Shown here one piece after another: positions 34,338 through 43,307 of a stretch of DNA of 55,698 nt. Under the pieces are notes generated by a model. It did not search any database, was not told the DNA's origin, and saw nothing but the letters and a program-made list of their open reading frames with translations. Source of the DNA: Cytobacillus firmus DS1 (GTDB taxonomy: Bacteria > Bacillota > Bacilli > Bacillales > Cytobacillaceae). Where the stretch lies: contig NZ_APVL01000023.1 in the NCBI RefSeq assembly GCF_000565285.1, positions 1 to 55,698 on the forward strand, in the 5' to 3' direction. A program made the position numbers and the translations under genes. How positions within the stretch are numbered: position 1 is the stretch's first letter; each line of letters starts with the position of its first letter.

Positions 34338-35169
34338 ATGAATACCAAAAATGGAAAGATGAAAGTTTGCCAAATAAAAAGAAGTTAATTAATACAATTA
34401 AAAATGAAGCTAAATTCCAGAGTGCTAAAGATTTTCCATATAAGCCCTTTCCGACTTTCATATAGAGATAAATACTATATAAAGCCAGGACAATGAATGA
34501 ACCGATTACCTTGGAGTCATACCAGACCATATGCGGCAGTTTAATGTATGCCCACTGGATGCCTAAAATTAAACTTATCATCAGCATAGGTACACCGATT
34601 ACATTTAATACATAGGACATATGTTCAAGCTTTGACAAATCCGTTATCCGGAGCAGCCTCGTTCCCCACTTTTTCCTTTTCAGCAAATCATATTGTATAA
34701 GATACAGCAATGAAAAAACGAAGGAGAGCGAGAATGCCCCATATGAAAGAATCGCAACTGTTATATGAATCAGCAGCAGCTCTGATATGAGCTGCTGCGC
34801 TTTGACAGCCGAATCAATCTGCACAGGTGCGAATGTATGGATCGCCATTATGATAAAGCCAAGAACATTTGTAAAAAAGACGATAAAATCAACTCTAAGC
34901 AGCCTGTTAATTCCCAAAGAAAGAGTGATAAGCACCCAGGCATAAAAATACAGGCCCTCAAAAATGGTCAATACGGGAAATCTTCCTGTATTAATCATAT
35001 AAAGAATTAGGAACACCGTTTGAAGCACCCATACAAATGCAAGTAACCAGAAGGCAATTCTATTCGCCTTCCGGTTATGATGAAGAAAATCAATAAAATA
35101 TAATAAGACACATAAGGCATACAGAACCACCGTGAATTCATGCAGCCGTGTCATATAGATGTCAAACAT
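34336..35169 (-). CDS. hemX: HemX membrane protein of the heme operon
   Basis: A 277-residue polytopic protein with about eight transmembrane segments, related to the CcsA/cytochrome-c-assembly family. In B. subtilis HemX lowers the cellular level of HemA. Visible: LHEFTVVLYALCVLLYFIDFL at the N-terminus, FPVLTIFEGLYFYAWVLI, LLIHITVAILSYGAFSLSFVF with a conserved His, and the FHFWYS C-terminus. It starts 14 bases after hemA, with AAGGGG before the ATG. Its TAG stop is formed partly by the end of the inserted repeat, so the repeat landed at the very end of the gene without shortening it visibly. Confidence 0.94.
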   Translation of the reverse strand: MFDIYMTRLHEFTVVLYALCVLLYFIDFLHHNRKANRIAFWLLAFVWVLQTVFLILYMINTGRFPVLTIFEGLYFYAWVLITLSLGINRLLRVDFIVFFTNVLGFIIMAIHTFAPVQIDSAVKAQQLISELLLIHITVAILSYGAFSLSFVFSLLYLIQYDLLKRKKWGTRLLRITDLSKLEHMSYVLNVIGVPMLMISLILGIQWAYIKLPHMVWYDSKVIGSFIVLALYSIYLYMKVGKGLYGKSLALWNLASFLIVLINFFLFGKLSSFHFWYS

Positions 35170-35183
35170 GGACAGAACCCCTT

Positions 35184-36533
35184 TTATGATTGAAAGGAAG
35201 TCTGCTGTGATTGAGCGAATGCGTGCTTTGGTTTAGCTGCTGCGTGCACGTTCTGCTGATCTGAAACAAGTTCTTCTATATTAAAGATTTTTACAAACAA
35301 ATCTAATGCCTGTTCGGAATCTTTCTGTCCAGCCATTTCTTTAGCTTGTAAAATAGGATCCTTTAATAGCTGATTGATAATGCTCTTTGTATGCTTGTTC
35401 AGCACTTTTTTATCACGATCACTCAAATGCGGCAGCTTTCTTTCAATGCTTGTCATGGTTTCACTCTGTATAGCCAGTGCTTTCTCACGCAAGGCAGAAA
35501 TGACCGGAACAACACCAAGCAGGTTCAGCCACTGCTTGAATTCAACAATCTCTCCTTCAATCATAAGCTGAATCTTTTCGGCTGCCTTTTTACGCTCCTG
35601 AAGGTTTGCTTCAACAATGCCTTCAAGATCATCAATATCATATAGGAAAACACTGTCCAGGTCTGCCAGTTTCGGATCCAGGTCTCTTGGAACAGCAATA
35701 TCAACCATAAATAGAGGCTTGCCTTTACGCATTCTTTCTGCGTAAGCCATCATATCCTTTGTGACAACAAATTCTTTGGCCCCTGTAGAACTGATTAAAA
35801 TATCAGCTTCAACAAGAGCACACTGAAGCTCATGCAGCGTTTTTGCCTGGCCCGCATAGCGGCTTGCAAGATTCTGTGCTTTTTCAAATGTACGGTTAAT
35901 TACTGTTACTTTGCTGGCTCCGTTGGCATGAAGATTTTGGATTGCCAGCTCACCCATTTTACCGGCTCCTAATATTAGAACATGTTTATTTTCGAGTGAT
36001 CCAAAAATCTTCTTAGCCAGTTCCACTGCTGCATAGCTGACAGATACTGCATTTGCTCCTATATCCGTTTCGGAGTGTGCACGCTTAGCAAGCGTTACTG
36101 CCTGCTTAAACAAGTGGTTAAAGACGGTACCGGTTGAATTTTCCGATTGAGCTCCCAGGAAACTAGACCTTACCTGTCCTAAAATCTGTGTCTCGCCAAG
36201 GATCATGGAGTTTAGGCCGCATGCTACTTTGAATAGATGCTCTATTGCCCCATCCCCTTCATAAATAAATAGGAATGGAGAAAATTCATTCTGATCCATA
36301 TTGAAATGTTCTGCCAAAAATTCCTTTATATAATAGCGGCCAGTATGAAGCTGGTCCACAACTGCATAAATTTCGGTCCGATTGCAAGTAGACAGAATGA
36401 CATTCTCTAAAATGCTTTTTTTGTCATTTAAAGTCTTCATTGCCTCGCCCAATTGTGAAGGATTAAAGGTTAGACGTTCACGGATTTCAACAGGGGCAGT
36501 TTTATAGTTAAGACCGACGACTAAGATATGCAT
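35184..36533 (-). CDS. hemA: Glutamyl-tRNA reductase
   Basis: A 449-residue enzyme reducing glutamyl-tRNA to glutamate-1-semialdehyde, the committed step. The catalytic Cys is in [24 protein letters not shown] and the NADPH fold [17 protein letters not shown] are clear; the C-terminal dimerisation helices are complete, followed by a short extra Gln/Ala/His tail. The start ATG ([14 protein letters not shown]) at 36533 has TGGGGGTGT upstream; a GTG four codons earlier sits on that site. First gene of hemAXCDBL. Confidence 0.97.
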   Translation of the reverse strand: MHILVVGLNYKTAPVEIRERLTFNPSQLGEAMKTLNDKKSILENVILSTCNRTEIYAVVDQLHTGRYYIKEFLAEHFNMDQNEFSPFLFIYEGDGAIEHLFKVACGLNSMILGETQILGQVRSSFLGAQSENSTGTVFNHLFKQAVTLAKRAHSETDIGANAVSVSYAAVELAKKIFGSLENKHVLILGAGKMGELAIQNLHANGASKVTVINRTFEKAQNLASRYAGQAKTLHELQCALVEADILISSTGAKEFVVTKDMMAYAERMRKGKPLFMVDIAVPRDLDPKLADLDSVFLYDIDDLEGIVEANLQERKKAAEKIQLMIEGEIVEFKQWLNLLGVVPVISALREKALAIQSETMTSIERKLPHLSDRDKKVLNKHTKSIINQLLKDPILQAKEMAGQKDSEQALDLFVKIFNIEELVSDQQNVHAAAKPKHAFAQSQQTSFQS

Positions 36534-36569
36534 TGAAATTGACACCCCCAGAATTATTGCCTAGTTCAT

Positions 36570-36584
36570 TAATATTAATTATAT
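36570..36584 (-). promoter_or_regulatory. hem operon -10 with PerR-like inverted repeat
   Basis: On the minus strand TGATATAAT is an extended -10 (TATAAT at 36578-36583), about 45 bases before hemA. The overlapping 15-mer ATATAATTAATATTA matches 11 of 14 defined positions of the PerR box TTATAATNATTATAA. PerR controls hemA in B. subtilis, so the match is sensible but not proof. Confidence 0.4.
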
Positions 36585-36760
36585 CATTTCTATTTTTTCA
36601 ATTAATGCTTAAATGTGAACAGATAATGAACACATATGATACTATATTTTAAACGGGAGCCTTGTATAAGGTAATCTTAAAATAGACAAATACTCCCTTA
36701 TGTACAGTAACAAAAAAACTTGCCGGATTCAAGTGAACCTTATTGGAAGTGGTGTTTTTC

Positions 36761-37246
36761 ATGAAAAATCAGCGTGTTTTCCCAGGAATTATTTTACTCG
36801 GATTTGGAGCCTACTTTTTTCTCCAGCAGAGCGGATTTACTGCCTTACAGTCTTTTTATTCCTGGCCGACTCTTCTAATTATCGTCGGAGCAGCCTTTTT
36901 AATTCAGGGATATGGCGCAAGGGATTACGACTCCATATTGCCAGGGGTTATTTTAACCGGATTTGGCCTGCATTTTCATGTGGTGAACCGCCTCGAAATT
37001 TGGCCGGATCATATTGGTACATTCATTCTTATTATTGCTCTAGGCTTCCTTCTTCGGCACCAGAAAACAGGAGCAGGATTATTTCAGGGCATCTTATTCT
37101 TAATTCTTGCCGCATTGCTCCTGTTTTATGACAGAGTAGCTGAGTGGATGGGACTTCTTGATAACGGCGTCTCTGATGTTTGGCAGTTTTGGCCAATCCT
37201 TTTAATGTTAATTGGATTATATTTTTTATTATCAAAGAAAAAATAA
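36761..37246 (+). CDS. Small polytopic membrane protein (LiaI/DUF5668-like)
   Basis: A 161-residue protein with about six short hydrophobic segments in three similar pairs (VFPGIILLGFGAYFFLQ; FYSWPTLLIIVGAAFLIQG; SILPGVILTGFGLHFH; IGTFILIIALGFLL). The repeated WP.LLI..G pattern (also FWPILLMLIGLYFLLSKKK at the end) is typical of LiaI-LiaF transmembrane and DUF5668 membrane proteins, which often act near cell-envelope stress systems; no specific role can be assigned. ATG at 36761 with GGAAGTGGTG upstream; a TTG six codons earlier would cover it. It stands alone between hemA and an ABC transporter, and transcribes toward a repeat. Confidence 0.8.
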   Translation: MKNQRVFPGIILLGFGAYFFLQQSGFTALQSFYSWPTLLIIVGAAFLIQGYGARDYDSILPGVILTGFGLHFHVVNRLEIWPDHIGTFILIIALGFLLRHQKTGAGLFQGILFLILAALLLFYDRVAEWMGLLDNGVSDVWQFWPILLMLIGLYFLLSKKK

Positions 37247-37253
37247 GGCTCTT

Positions 37254-37470
37254 TTCGTATATATTGCTGTTTTTGGCCTATAAATGTTGTCCGTTGCTTT
37301 CCGCGGGGCTGGCGGTGAGCCTCCTCAACGCAGCGCGTCTGCGGGGTCTCACCTGTCCCGCTACTCCCCCAGGACGTTGATTAAGCTTCCTAGAGTATAC
37401 GGAGACGAAGAAAATGCGAATGCATTTTCGAGGATCTCGCACCTTCCGCTACAAACAACTCAGCAAATAA
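37254..37470. repeat. Bacillaceae intergenic repeat, family A, with internal insertion
   Basis: GC-rich block starting with cgtatatat, then TGTCCGTTG.TTTCCGC and running to CGCACCTTCCGCT. The same opening occurs at 55625-55698. From memory of the family, about 60 bases (roughly 37375-37432) are extra here; they contain a perfect hairpin GAAAATGC / GCATTTTC (37410-37429). No gene is present between 37247 and 37491. Confidence 0.75.
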
Positions 37471-37491
37471 GATAAAAACCAGCCAAAAAAT

Positions 37492-37526
37492 AAAAGACAG
37501 GGATATTTAGCTTTTCCCTGTCTTTT
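37492..37526 (-). terminator. Terminator of the amino-acid ABC operon
   Basis: Perfect 12-bp stem AAAAGACAGGGA / TCCCTGTCTTTT with an 11-base loop, T-rich after it on the minus strand, 15 bases after the ATPase stop. Confidence 0.88.
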
Positions 37527-37540
37527 ACCATTCAAACTGT

Positions 37541-38278
37541 CTAGAGAACCGAATCCAAGAAATTTTTGGTTCTCTGCTCTTTTGGATTGTTAAACAAATC
37601 CTCCGGATGCCCCACTTCTACAATTCTTCCGTCATGCATATAAACTGCCCAGTCTGCTACTTCTCTTGCAAAGCCCATTTCATGGGTGACGACGACCATT
37701 GTCATCCCTTCAAGGGCGAGCTCTTTCATTGTGGAAAGCACTTCCCCCACAAGCTCGGGATCAAGTGCCGATGTCGGCTCATCAAAAAGCATGATATCGG
37801 GCTTCATTGCCAGCGCTCTAGCAATGGCTACACGCTGTTTTTGTCCGCCCGAAAGTTTTGATGGATATACATTCTCCTTATCAGAAAGCCCTACTTTTTT
37901 TAATAGGTCCTGGGCATCTTTTTTTACTTGATCCTTTGGAAGCTTTTTCACATGTAATGGTGCTTCCATCACATTTTCGAGAACAGTCATATGAGGAAAT
38001 AAATGAAAATGCTGAAAAACCATTCCTACTTTTTCTCTTACTTTATTTAGATCATGTGTTTCTTTTTCAACCTTTTCGCCCTCAAAAATGATATTGCCGC
38101 TGTCCTTTAATTCTAGAAAGTTCAAGCAGCGGAGAAGTGTACTTTTACCTGACCCGCTTGCACCGATCAGGCAAACAACATCACTTTCTTTTACTGTTAT
38201 GTCAATGTCCTTTAGTACGTGCAGATCCCCGAATGATTTGTTCAATTTTTCTACTTTGATCATATACGATTCACTCAT
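37541..38278 (-). CDS. Polar amino-acid ABC transporter ATPase (GlnQ-like)
   Basis: A 245-residue ABC ATPase of polar amino-acid importers. Walker [10 protein letters not shown] (about 38-46), Q-loop [17 protein letters not shown], signature [15 protein letters not shown], Walker [19 protein letters not shown] and the switch His in [10 protein letters not shown] are intact. It is the last gene of a three-gene operon; AAGGGGG lies 9 bases before the ATG. GlnQ, ArtR and TcyC subfamilies are hard to tell apart from sequence alone, so no gene symbol is given. Confidence 0.95.
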   Translation of the reverse strand: MSESYMIKVEKLNKSFGDLHVLKDIDITVKESDVVCLIGASGSGKSTLLRCLNFLELKDSGNIIFEGEKVEKETHDLNKVREKVGMVFQHFHLFPHMTVLENVMEAPLHVKKLPKDQVKKDAQDLLKKVGLSDKENVYPSKLSGGQKQRVAIARALAMKPDIMLFDEPTSALDPELVGEVLSTMKELALEGMTMVVVTHEMGFAREVADWAVYMHDGRIVEVGHPEDLFNNPKEQRTKNFLDSVL

Positions 38279-38292
38279 GCCTTCATTCCCCC

Positions 38293-38940
38293 TTAATCAC
38301 TGCTTGCCATTCTTTTCTCAATCATATTTACAAGGATAGAGAAAATAAGTACAAGTACTAAATAGTAAACAGCTACGATCAGCAGATAGCTCATGTAGTC
38401 ATATTCATTGGAACCGTAAGTCGTGGCCACATTAAAGAGCTCGTACATGCCGATAAAGGAAGCAAGTGATGAATCCTTCAAAGCAATGATAAATTGATTG
38501 CCAAGAGGCGGCATAGCCCTGCGGAAGGCCTGAGGCAGAATGATCCTTCTCATTGCAAGGCCAGCAGTCATACCCAGTGAACGCCCTGCTTCCATTTGTC
38601 CTTTGTCGATGGATTGAATGGAGCCCCTGAAAATTTCGGCTATATAGGCACCATTGTGAAAAGCAAGTCCAAGGACAACTGACCAAAACTGTGAAATATC
38701 CAATGCTGTCAAACCGAAATAGAAGATGAAAATCTGAACAACAAGCGGCGTTCCCCTTACAAGGAAAATATAGATGTCCGCAATCCATTCCAGAACTTTC
38801 ACTCTTGATATCTTTAAAAAGGCAAAAAACAACCCGATAAAAATGGCAATAAACACCGATACAATGGTTAATTGAAAGGTTAAGAGCATCCCCTTTAAAA
38901 ATACGGGATAGGTATCAATAAACTTTGTAAATAAATCCAC
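38293..38940 (-). CDS. Polar amino-acid ABC transporter permease
   Basis: A 215-residue HisM/GlnP-type permease with about five transmembrane segments. The N-terminal [47 protein letters not shown], the EAA-loop [27 protein letters not shown], and [19 protein letters not shown] are standard for this group. GTG start after AAGGGGG. It follows the binding-protein gene by about 80 bases, a gap that includes a small hairpin, and precedes the ATPase gene by 14. Confidence 0.95.
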   Translation of the reverse strand: MDLFTKFIDTYPVFLKGMLLTFQLTIVSVFIAIFIGLFFAFLKISRVKVLEWIADIYIFLVRGTPLVVQIFIFYFGLTALDISQFWSVVLGLAFHNGAYIAEIFRGSIQSIDKGQMEAGRSLGMTAGLAMRRIILPQAFRRAMPPLGNQFIIALKDSSLASFIGMYELFNVATTYGSNEYDYMSYLLIVAVYYLVLVLIFSILVNMIEKRMASSD

Positions 38941-39022
38941 AAAAATCCCCCTTCAGATGGCAATTTCATTTTGTGTAAAAAAACAAAACAGGCGAATGCC
39001 TGATACACATCCGCCCGCAATG

Positions 39023-39805
39023 TTATTCCTTCTCAGGATCAACTGTTATATCTTCACCGATATATTTTTTGCTGATTTCTGTGAGTGTTCCATTCTCGCG
39101 AAGTGTTTCAAGAGCTTCATTCACTTTTTCGAGCAGCTCTTTATTATCCTTTGCAACTGCAATTGCCTGCTCACTGCGGCCAAGGAGCTCTTTGCCTTCA
39201 ATTTTCATGCCGGCGCCAATTGCTTCTTTGCCTGTAACAAAATCAGTGATAACAGCATCATGTTTTCCCTTGCTCAATGCTTCCAGGGCGACAACATCAC
39301 TGTCATAAAACTGAATGTTATCTGTCACTTCCTCTGCATTTGCCGTGTATGTAGATCCTTTGGATACTGCTATCTCCTTGCCTTCGAGATCAGACAGTGT
39401 CTCAATCGTGCTATCCGGACGCACATATATTTGCGGGCCTGAATAGTAATATGGAGTTGAAAAATTGACTGCTTTCAAACGTTCTTCCGTAATGGTGTGG
39501 CTGGCCACCGCTGCATCAAAGCGGCCTGACTTAACTCCCTCCACAATACCGCCGAACTTAAATTTATTCTGAACCGGCTCAAGCCCGAGTTCTTTTGCTA
39601 CAGCCTCGGCTACATCAATATCAAAGCCGCTCATGCTTCCATCATCATTTGTATAACTAAAAGGTTTGAACTCTCCTGAAGCCGCGTACGTAAATTTGTC
39701 TTCGTCTACAAGGTCCATTCCGCTTTTAGACGCTTCCTCTGATCCGCATGCCGCCAGGACCAATACAAAAGTAGCTGCTATGATTCCTTTTAACCAATGT
39801 CTCAC
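39023..39805 (-). CDS. Amino-acid ABC transporter substrate-binding lipoprotein
   Basis: About 260 residues. A lipoprotein signal ends in the lipobox LAAC, and the SBP_bac_3 fold follows (FTYAASGEFKPFSYTNDDGSMSGFDIDVAEAVAKELG, FDAAVASHTITEERLKAVNFSTPYY, VSKGSTYTANAEEV, ITDFVTGKEAI). It resembles glutamine-, arginine- or cystine-binding proteins; the ligand cannot be read safely. Two starts are possible: GTG at 39805 with GGGGGAA upstream like its operon partners (preferred), or ATG at 39826. It is first in the operon; this operon is not between hemA and ysxC in B. subtilis. Confidence 0.93.
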   Translation of the reverse strand: MRHWLKGIIAATFVLVLAACGSEEASKSGMDLVDEDKFTYAASGEFKPFSYTNDDGSMSGFDIDVAEAVAKELGLEPVQNKFKFGGIVEGVKSGRFDAAVASHTITEERLKAVNFSTPYYYSGPQIYVRPDSTIETLSDLEGKEIAVSKGSTYTANAEEVTDNIQFYDSDVVALEALSKGKHDAVITDFVTGKEAIGAGMKIEGKELLGRSEQAIAVAKDNKELLEKVNEALETLRENGTLTEISKKYIGEDITVDPEKE

Positions 39806-39866
39806 TAGTCTAAATTCCCCCTTCATTATCTCTCTTTTTTATGTGCCCTTTAACTCTATCATTATT

Positions 39867-39889
39867 TATGAATATTCTCAAAATTCATA
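39867..39889. promoter_or_regulatory. Palindrome upstream of the amino-acid transporter operon
   Basis: Perfect 7-bp arms TATGAAT / ATTCATA separated by 9 bases, in an AT-rich tract about 60 bases before the binding-protein start. TGAAT/ATTCA half-sites recall ArgR operators, but ARG boxes usually have a shorter centre. Confidence 0.35.
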
Positions 39890-40046
39890 TTTTATGATTA
39901 TTTATGATATAAAAGTATATCAGCTGTTCTCATTAACTGATCGTCTTTAAACTCTAACATAACTCCATATCCTCCCGTATCCTTTAGATTCCTTACCTTT
40001 CGACAAAATTATATCCAGTTAATACCATAATGTATAATGAACTGCA

Positions 40047-40131
40047 GGATATCGAAAATATCCATTTCCAGGACAAAAGACCTGAATGGAGAATACAAAA
40101 AAATCCCGCTGCAAATGCTGCGGGATTTTTT
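40047..40131 (+). ncRNA. Possible small RNA, or structured ysxC 3' region
   Basis: Two consecutive hairpins (GGATAT/ATATCC at 40047-40063; CCATT..CAGG/CCTG AATGG at 40062-40089) are followed by a terminator whose plus-strand reading also ends in a T-run. TATAAT lies 9 bases upstream at 40033-40038, but there is no good -35. Apart from this and the palindrome at 39867, I see nothing in 39827-40096. Confidence 0.25.
40097..40131 (-). terminator. Terminator of lonA-ysxC
   Basis: Stem AAAAAATCCCGC / GCGGGATTTTTT with a 10-base loop; T-rich after it on both strands. It lies directly after the ysxC stop. Confidence 0.9.
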
Positions 40132-40133
40132 AT

Positions 40134-40715
40134 TTACATATAGCTTTTTAATGCCGACCAGGCCTGGTCTTTCCCATAACCTGTTTCAGAGGAAAACATA
40201 ATGATCTGGTCATTCGGATCCATATCCAATGTTTCTTTCGTGATTTTCATATGTTTTTGCCACTTGGATTTCGGTATTTTATCCGCTTTTGTGGCAATCA
40301 CTACACAGGGAATTTCATAATGCTTTAAAAAGTCGTACATCATGACATCGTCACTTGTAGGAGGATGGCGCAAATCAACAATCAGCACCACTGCTTTTAA
40401 CTGCTCTCTGCTTGTTAAATATGTTTCTATCATCTTTCCCCATGCTGCACGTTCCTGTTTGGATACCTTTGCATACCCATAGCCCGGAACATCAACAAAG
40501 TGAAGAATTTCGTTAATAAGGTAAAAGTTCAGGGTTTGTGTCTTCCCAGGCTTAGAGGATATTCTGGCAAGTCCCCTTCGATTAAGCATTTTATTAATGA
40601 AAGAAGATTTACCGACGTTCGAACGGCCGGCAAGGGCAAATTCCGGCAATTCACTTTCAGGATATTGATCAGGCTTAACAGCACTGATGACTATTTCTGA
40701 GCTGGTTACTTTCAT
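40134..40715 (-). CDS. ysxC: Ribosome biogenesis GTPase YsxC/EngB
   Basis: A 193-residue TrmE-Era-EngA-type GTPase that acts in assembly of the 50S subunit and is essential in B. subtilis. G1 is GRSNVGKSS (about 31-39), G2 around [15 protein letters not shown]3 DVPGYGYA, G4 TKADKIPKS, and the C-terminal [15 protein letters not shown] is the G5-like end. Length equals that of B. subtilis. The ATG overlaps the lonA stop by 4 bases (ATGA), so the two are coupled. Confidence 0.97.
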   Translation of the reverse strand: MKVTSSEIVISAVKPDQYPESELPEFALAGRSNVGKSSFINKMLNRRGLARISSKPGKTQTLNFYLINEILHFVDVPGYGYAKVSKQERAAWGKMIETYLTSREQLKAVVLIVDLRHPPTSDDVMMYDFLKHYEIPCVVIATKADKIPKSKWQKHMKITKETLDMDPNDQIIMFSSETGYGKDQAWSALKSYM

Positions 40716-43039
40716 ACTTGAGCACCGCCATTCAGGGCATGTTTCAAGACTTCGTCCACATGTGATACCAAAACGAAATCAAGCTCTTCCCTGATGCTTT
40801 CAGGGATATCTTCAATGTCTTTCTCATTATCTTTAGGGAGGATGATCTTCGTCAATCCTGCTCGATGGGCGCTCAAAGATTTTTCTTTCAAGCCGCCAAT
40901 AGGAAGCACCCGGCCTCTTAAAGTAATTTCCCCTGTCATTCCCACTTCTTTACGGATTGGTTTTCCTGACAGAGCAGAAACCAGAGCGGTTGTAATTGTT
41001 ATTCCGGCAGATGGGCCGTCTTTCGGGACAGCACCTTCTGGAACATGGATATGAATGTCATGCTTTTCATGGAAATTCTCATCAATGCCCAGTTCTTTTG
41101 CTTTTGAACGAACATAACTGAATGCCGCTTGAGCAGACTCTTTCATGACATCTCCCAGTTTGCCTGTAAGAACGAGCTTTCCTTTTCCTGGTGAAAGGGA
41201 TACTTCAATTTGAAGGGTATCGCCGCCCACTGTTGTATAAGCAAGCCCTGTCGCAACGCCAACCTGGTCTTCAAGCTCAGCCTGACCGTAGCGGTATTTT
41301 GGCTTTCCAAGAAACTCTTCAGCATTTTTTGAGTTCACAATCACTTTCTTCTTTTCGCCGGATACGATAATTTTAGCTGTTTTTCTGCAGATTGTAGCCA
41401 GCTGCCGCTCCAATCCGCGGACTCCAGCTTCCCGTGTATAATAGCGGACTACCTTCTGGAGGCCATCCTCGCGAATCTGAAGCTGTGCTTTGGAAAGACC
41501 ATGTTCTTTAATTTGCTTAGGCAGCAGATGGTCCTTAGCTATGTGAATCTTCTCCTGCTCTGTATAGCCTGCAATCGTGATAACTTCCATTCTGTCCAGC
41601 AGCGGGCCAGGGATCGTGCCAAGATTATTGGCTGTGGCTATAAACATGACCTTTGACAGATCATATGTTTCTTCAATGTAATGATCACTAAAATTATGGT
41701 TCTGCTCAGGGTCTAAAACCTCCAGCATCGCAGATGAAGGATCCCCTCGGAAATCCGAGGACATTTTGTCGATTTCATCAAGCAGGAATACAGGGTTGAT
41801 CGTCCCTGCCTTTTTCATGCCCTGAATGATGCGCCCAGGCATGGCACCAACATAAGTTCTTCTATGTCCGCGAATTTCAGACTCATCCCGGACACCGCCG
41901 AGGGATACACGGACGAAATTGCGGTTTAGCGACGTTGCAATAGAACGTGCAAGACTTGTTTTACCGACACCTGGAGGCCCTGCAAGGCATAGGATTGGGC
42001 CTTTAAGGGAGTTAGTCAGCTTTTGCACTGCGAGGTATTCCAAAACCCTTTCTTTTACTTTTTCCAGGCCATAATGATCTTCATTAAGGATCCTCTCAGC
42101 CCTCTGAATATCCAGGTCATCTTCCGTTGACTTCGACCATGGCAATGTGACAAGCCACTCAATATAATTGCGGATAACCGCGCTTTCGGCTGAACTGGAT
42201 GGAACCTTTTCATAGCGATCCAGTTCTTTTAAAGCAGTAAGCTGGACATGCTCAGGCATGCCGGCATTTTCAATCTTTTCCGTCAGCTCAGCGATTTCTC
42301 CTGTCTTGCCTTCCTTATCCCCAAGTTCTTTTTGAATTGCCTTCATCTGTTCACGCAGATAATATTCCTTCTGCGTCCGTTCCATTGATTTTTTTACACG
42401 CTGGCCAATCTTTTTCTCAAGGTTCAGAACTTCTTTTTCATTATGGATGATTTCAATAACCTGATTCATTCGCTCTTTTACATCAATGGTTTCAAGAATT
42501 TCCTGTTTTTCCTTCAGCTTTAAAGGCAAGTGGGAAGAAATGATATCCGCCATACGCCCCGGCTCTTCTATATCTGCTACAGAAGAGTACGTTTCGGCTG
42601 ATATTTTCTTCGATACCTTTATGTATTGCTCAAAATATTCAAGCATAGTCCTCATCAATGCCTGATCTTCTACGTCCTTTGTCTCAGGATCCTCAAAAAC
42701 CTTCACACTAACGGAATAATGTTCAGTTTCGTCCTGAAAATCAATGATTTCCGCTCTCTTAAGCCCTTCAACAAGAACACGGATTGTACCGTTTGGGAGC
42801 TTGAGCATCTGCTTGACACGTGTGAGCGTGCCCATTCCATATAGATCATCTTCTGATGGTTCATCTATAGATATATCCTTTTGTGTTGTCAAGAAAATTA
42901 AATGGTCATCTACCATTGCTTTTTCAAGAGCCTGAACCGATTTCTCACGGCCTACATCCAAATGCAGAACCATGGTCGGATAAACAAGCAAGCCCCGAAG
43001 CGGCAGGAGGGGGACGATGATTTCTTTCTTTTTCGCCAT
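40712..43039 (-). CDS. lonA: ATP-dependent Lon protease, LonA type
   Basis: A 775-residue LonA, nearly collinear with B. subtilis Lon. The N-terminal substrate domain ([26 protein letters not shown]) and coiled coil are followed by the AAA+ core with [19 protein letters not shown] and the sensor region, then the protease domain with catalytic Ser in [10 protein letters not shown] and Lys in [13 protein letters not shown]. It degrades damaged and short-lived regulatory proteins in the cytoplasm. GGAGGTG precedes the ATG. It has its own promoter after the lonB terminator and is coupled to ysxC. Confidence 0.98.
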   Translation of the reverse strand: MAKKKEIIVPLLPLRGLLVYPTMVLHLDVGREKSVQALEKAMVDDHLIFLTTQKDISIDEPSEDDLYGMGTLTRVKQMLKLPNGTIRVLVEGLKRAEIIDFQDETEHYSVSVKVFEDPETKDVEDQALMRTMLEYFEQYIKVSKKISAETYSSVADIEEPGRMADIISSHLPLKLKEKQEILETIDVKERMNQVIEIIHNEKEVLNLEKKIGQRVKKSMERTQKEYYLREQMKAIQKELGDKEGKTGEIAELTEKIENAGMPEHVQLTALKELDRYEKVPSSSAESAVIRNYIEWLVTLPWSKSTEDDLDIQRAERILNEDHYGLEKVKERVLEYLAVQKLTNSLKGPILCLAGPPGVGKTSLARSIATSLNRNFVRVSLGGVRDESEIRGHRRTYVGAMPGRIIQGMKKAGTINPVFLLDEIDKMSSDFRGDPSSAMLEVLDPEQNHNFSDHYIEETYDLSKVMFIATANNLGTIPGPLLDRMEVITIAGYTEQEKIHIAKDHLLPKQIKEHGLSKAQLQIREDGLQKVVRYYTREAGVRGLERQLATICRKTAKIIVSGEKKKVIVNSKNAEEFLGKPKYRYGQAELEDQVGVATGLAYTTVGGDTLQIEVSLSPGKGKLVLTGKLGDVMKESAQAAFSYVRSKAKELGIDENFHEKHDIHIHVPEGAVPKDGPSAGITITTALVSALSGKPIRKEVGMTGEITLRGRVLPIGGLKEKSLSAHRAGLTKIILPKDNEKDIEDIPESIREELDFVLVSHVDEVLKHALNGGAQV

Positions 43040-43100
43040 TCCATTGCACCTCCAAAATGCATCTTTTTAACCCCATTATTGCTAATAATTTCTTTGTACA

Positions 43101-43129
43101 ATTCTATCGTATTTAAATAGCAGTGTCTA
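43101..43129 (-). promoter_or_regulatory. lonA promoter
   Basis: TAGACA (43124-43129), 17-base spacer, TAGAAT (43101-43106), about 60 bases upstream of lonA. Good sigma-A match. No CtsR-type GGTCAAA direct repeat is visible nearby. Confidence 0.65.
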
Positions 43130-43204
43130 TTAAAGAGAAATAGCTGAAAGCCGTATTTCAATGATATTCATTTATAATTACACTTTATCCTTCTTTACGC
43201 AAAT

Positions 43205-43242
43205 AAAACTTCGGTTTGTAGCCTAAACTGCAAACCGAAGTT
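43205..43242 (-). terminator. Terminator after lonB
   Basis: Perfect 13-bp stem AAACTTCGGTTTG / CAAACCGAAGTTT with a 12-base loop, followed by TTTATTT on the minus strand, 65 bases after the lonB stop. Confidence 0.85.
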
Positions 43243-43307
43243 TCTGACCGCGATTAGCGGAGGCGTTTATACAGCGGGCTTTCAGCAACTGCAAACCGGG
43301 CCACACA

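Noticed and set aside
34130..34465. Long plus-strand frames over the hemC-hemX junction
   Set aside because: They arise from the GC-rich intergenic repeat and antisense of hemX/hemC; no start signal or family resemblance.
40031..40144. 37-codon plus-strand frame ahead of ysxC
   Set aside because: It runs through three hairpins including the terminator and has no ribosome site; structured RNA is a better explanation.
43040..43135. CtsR operator before lonA
   Set aside because: No GGTCAAA direct repeat is present upstream; only a sigma-A-like promoter is seen.
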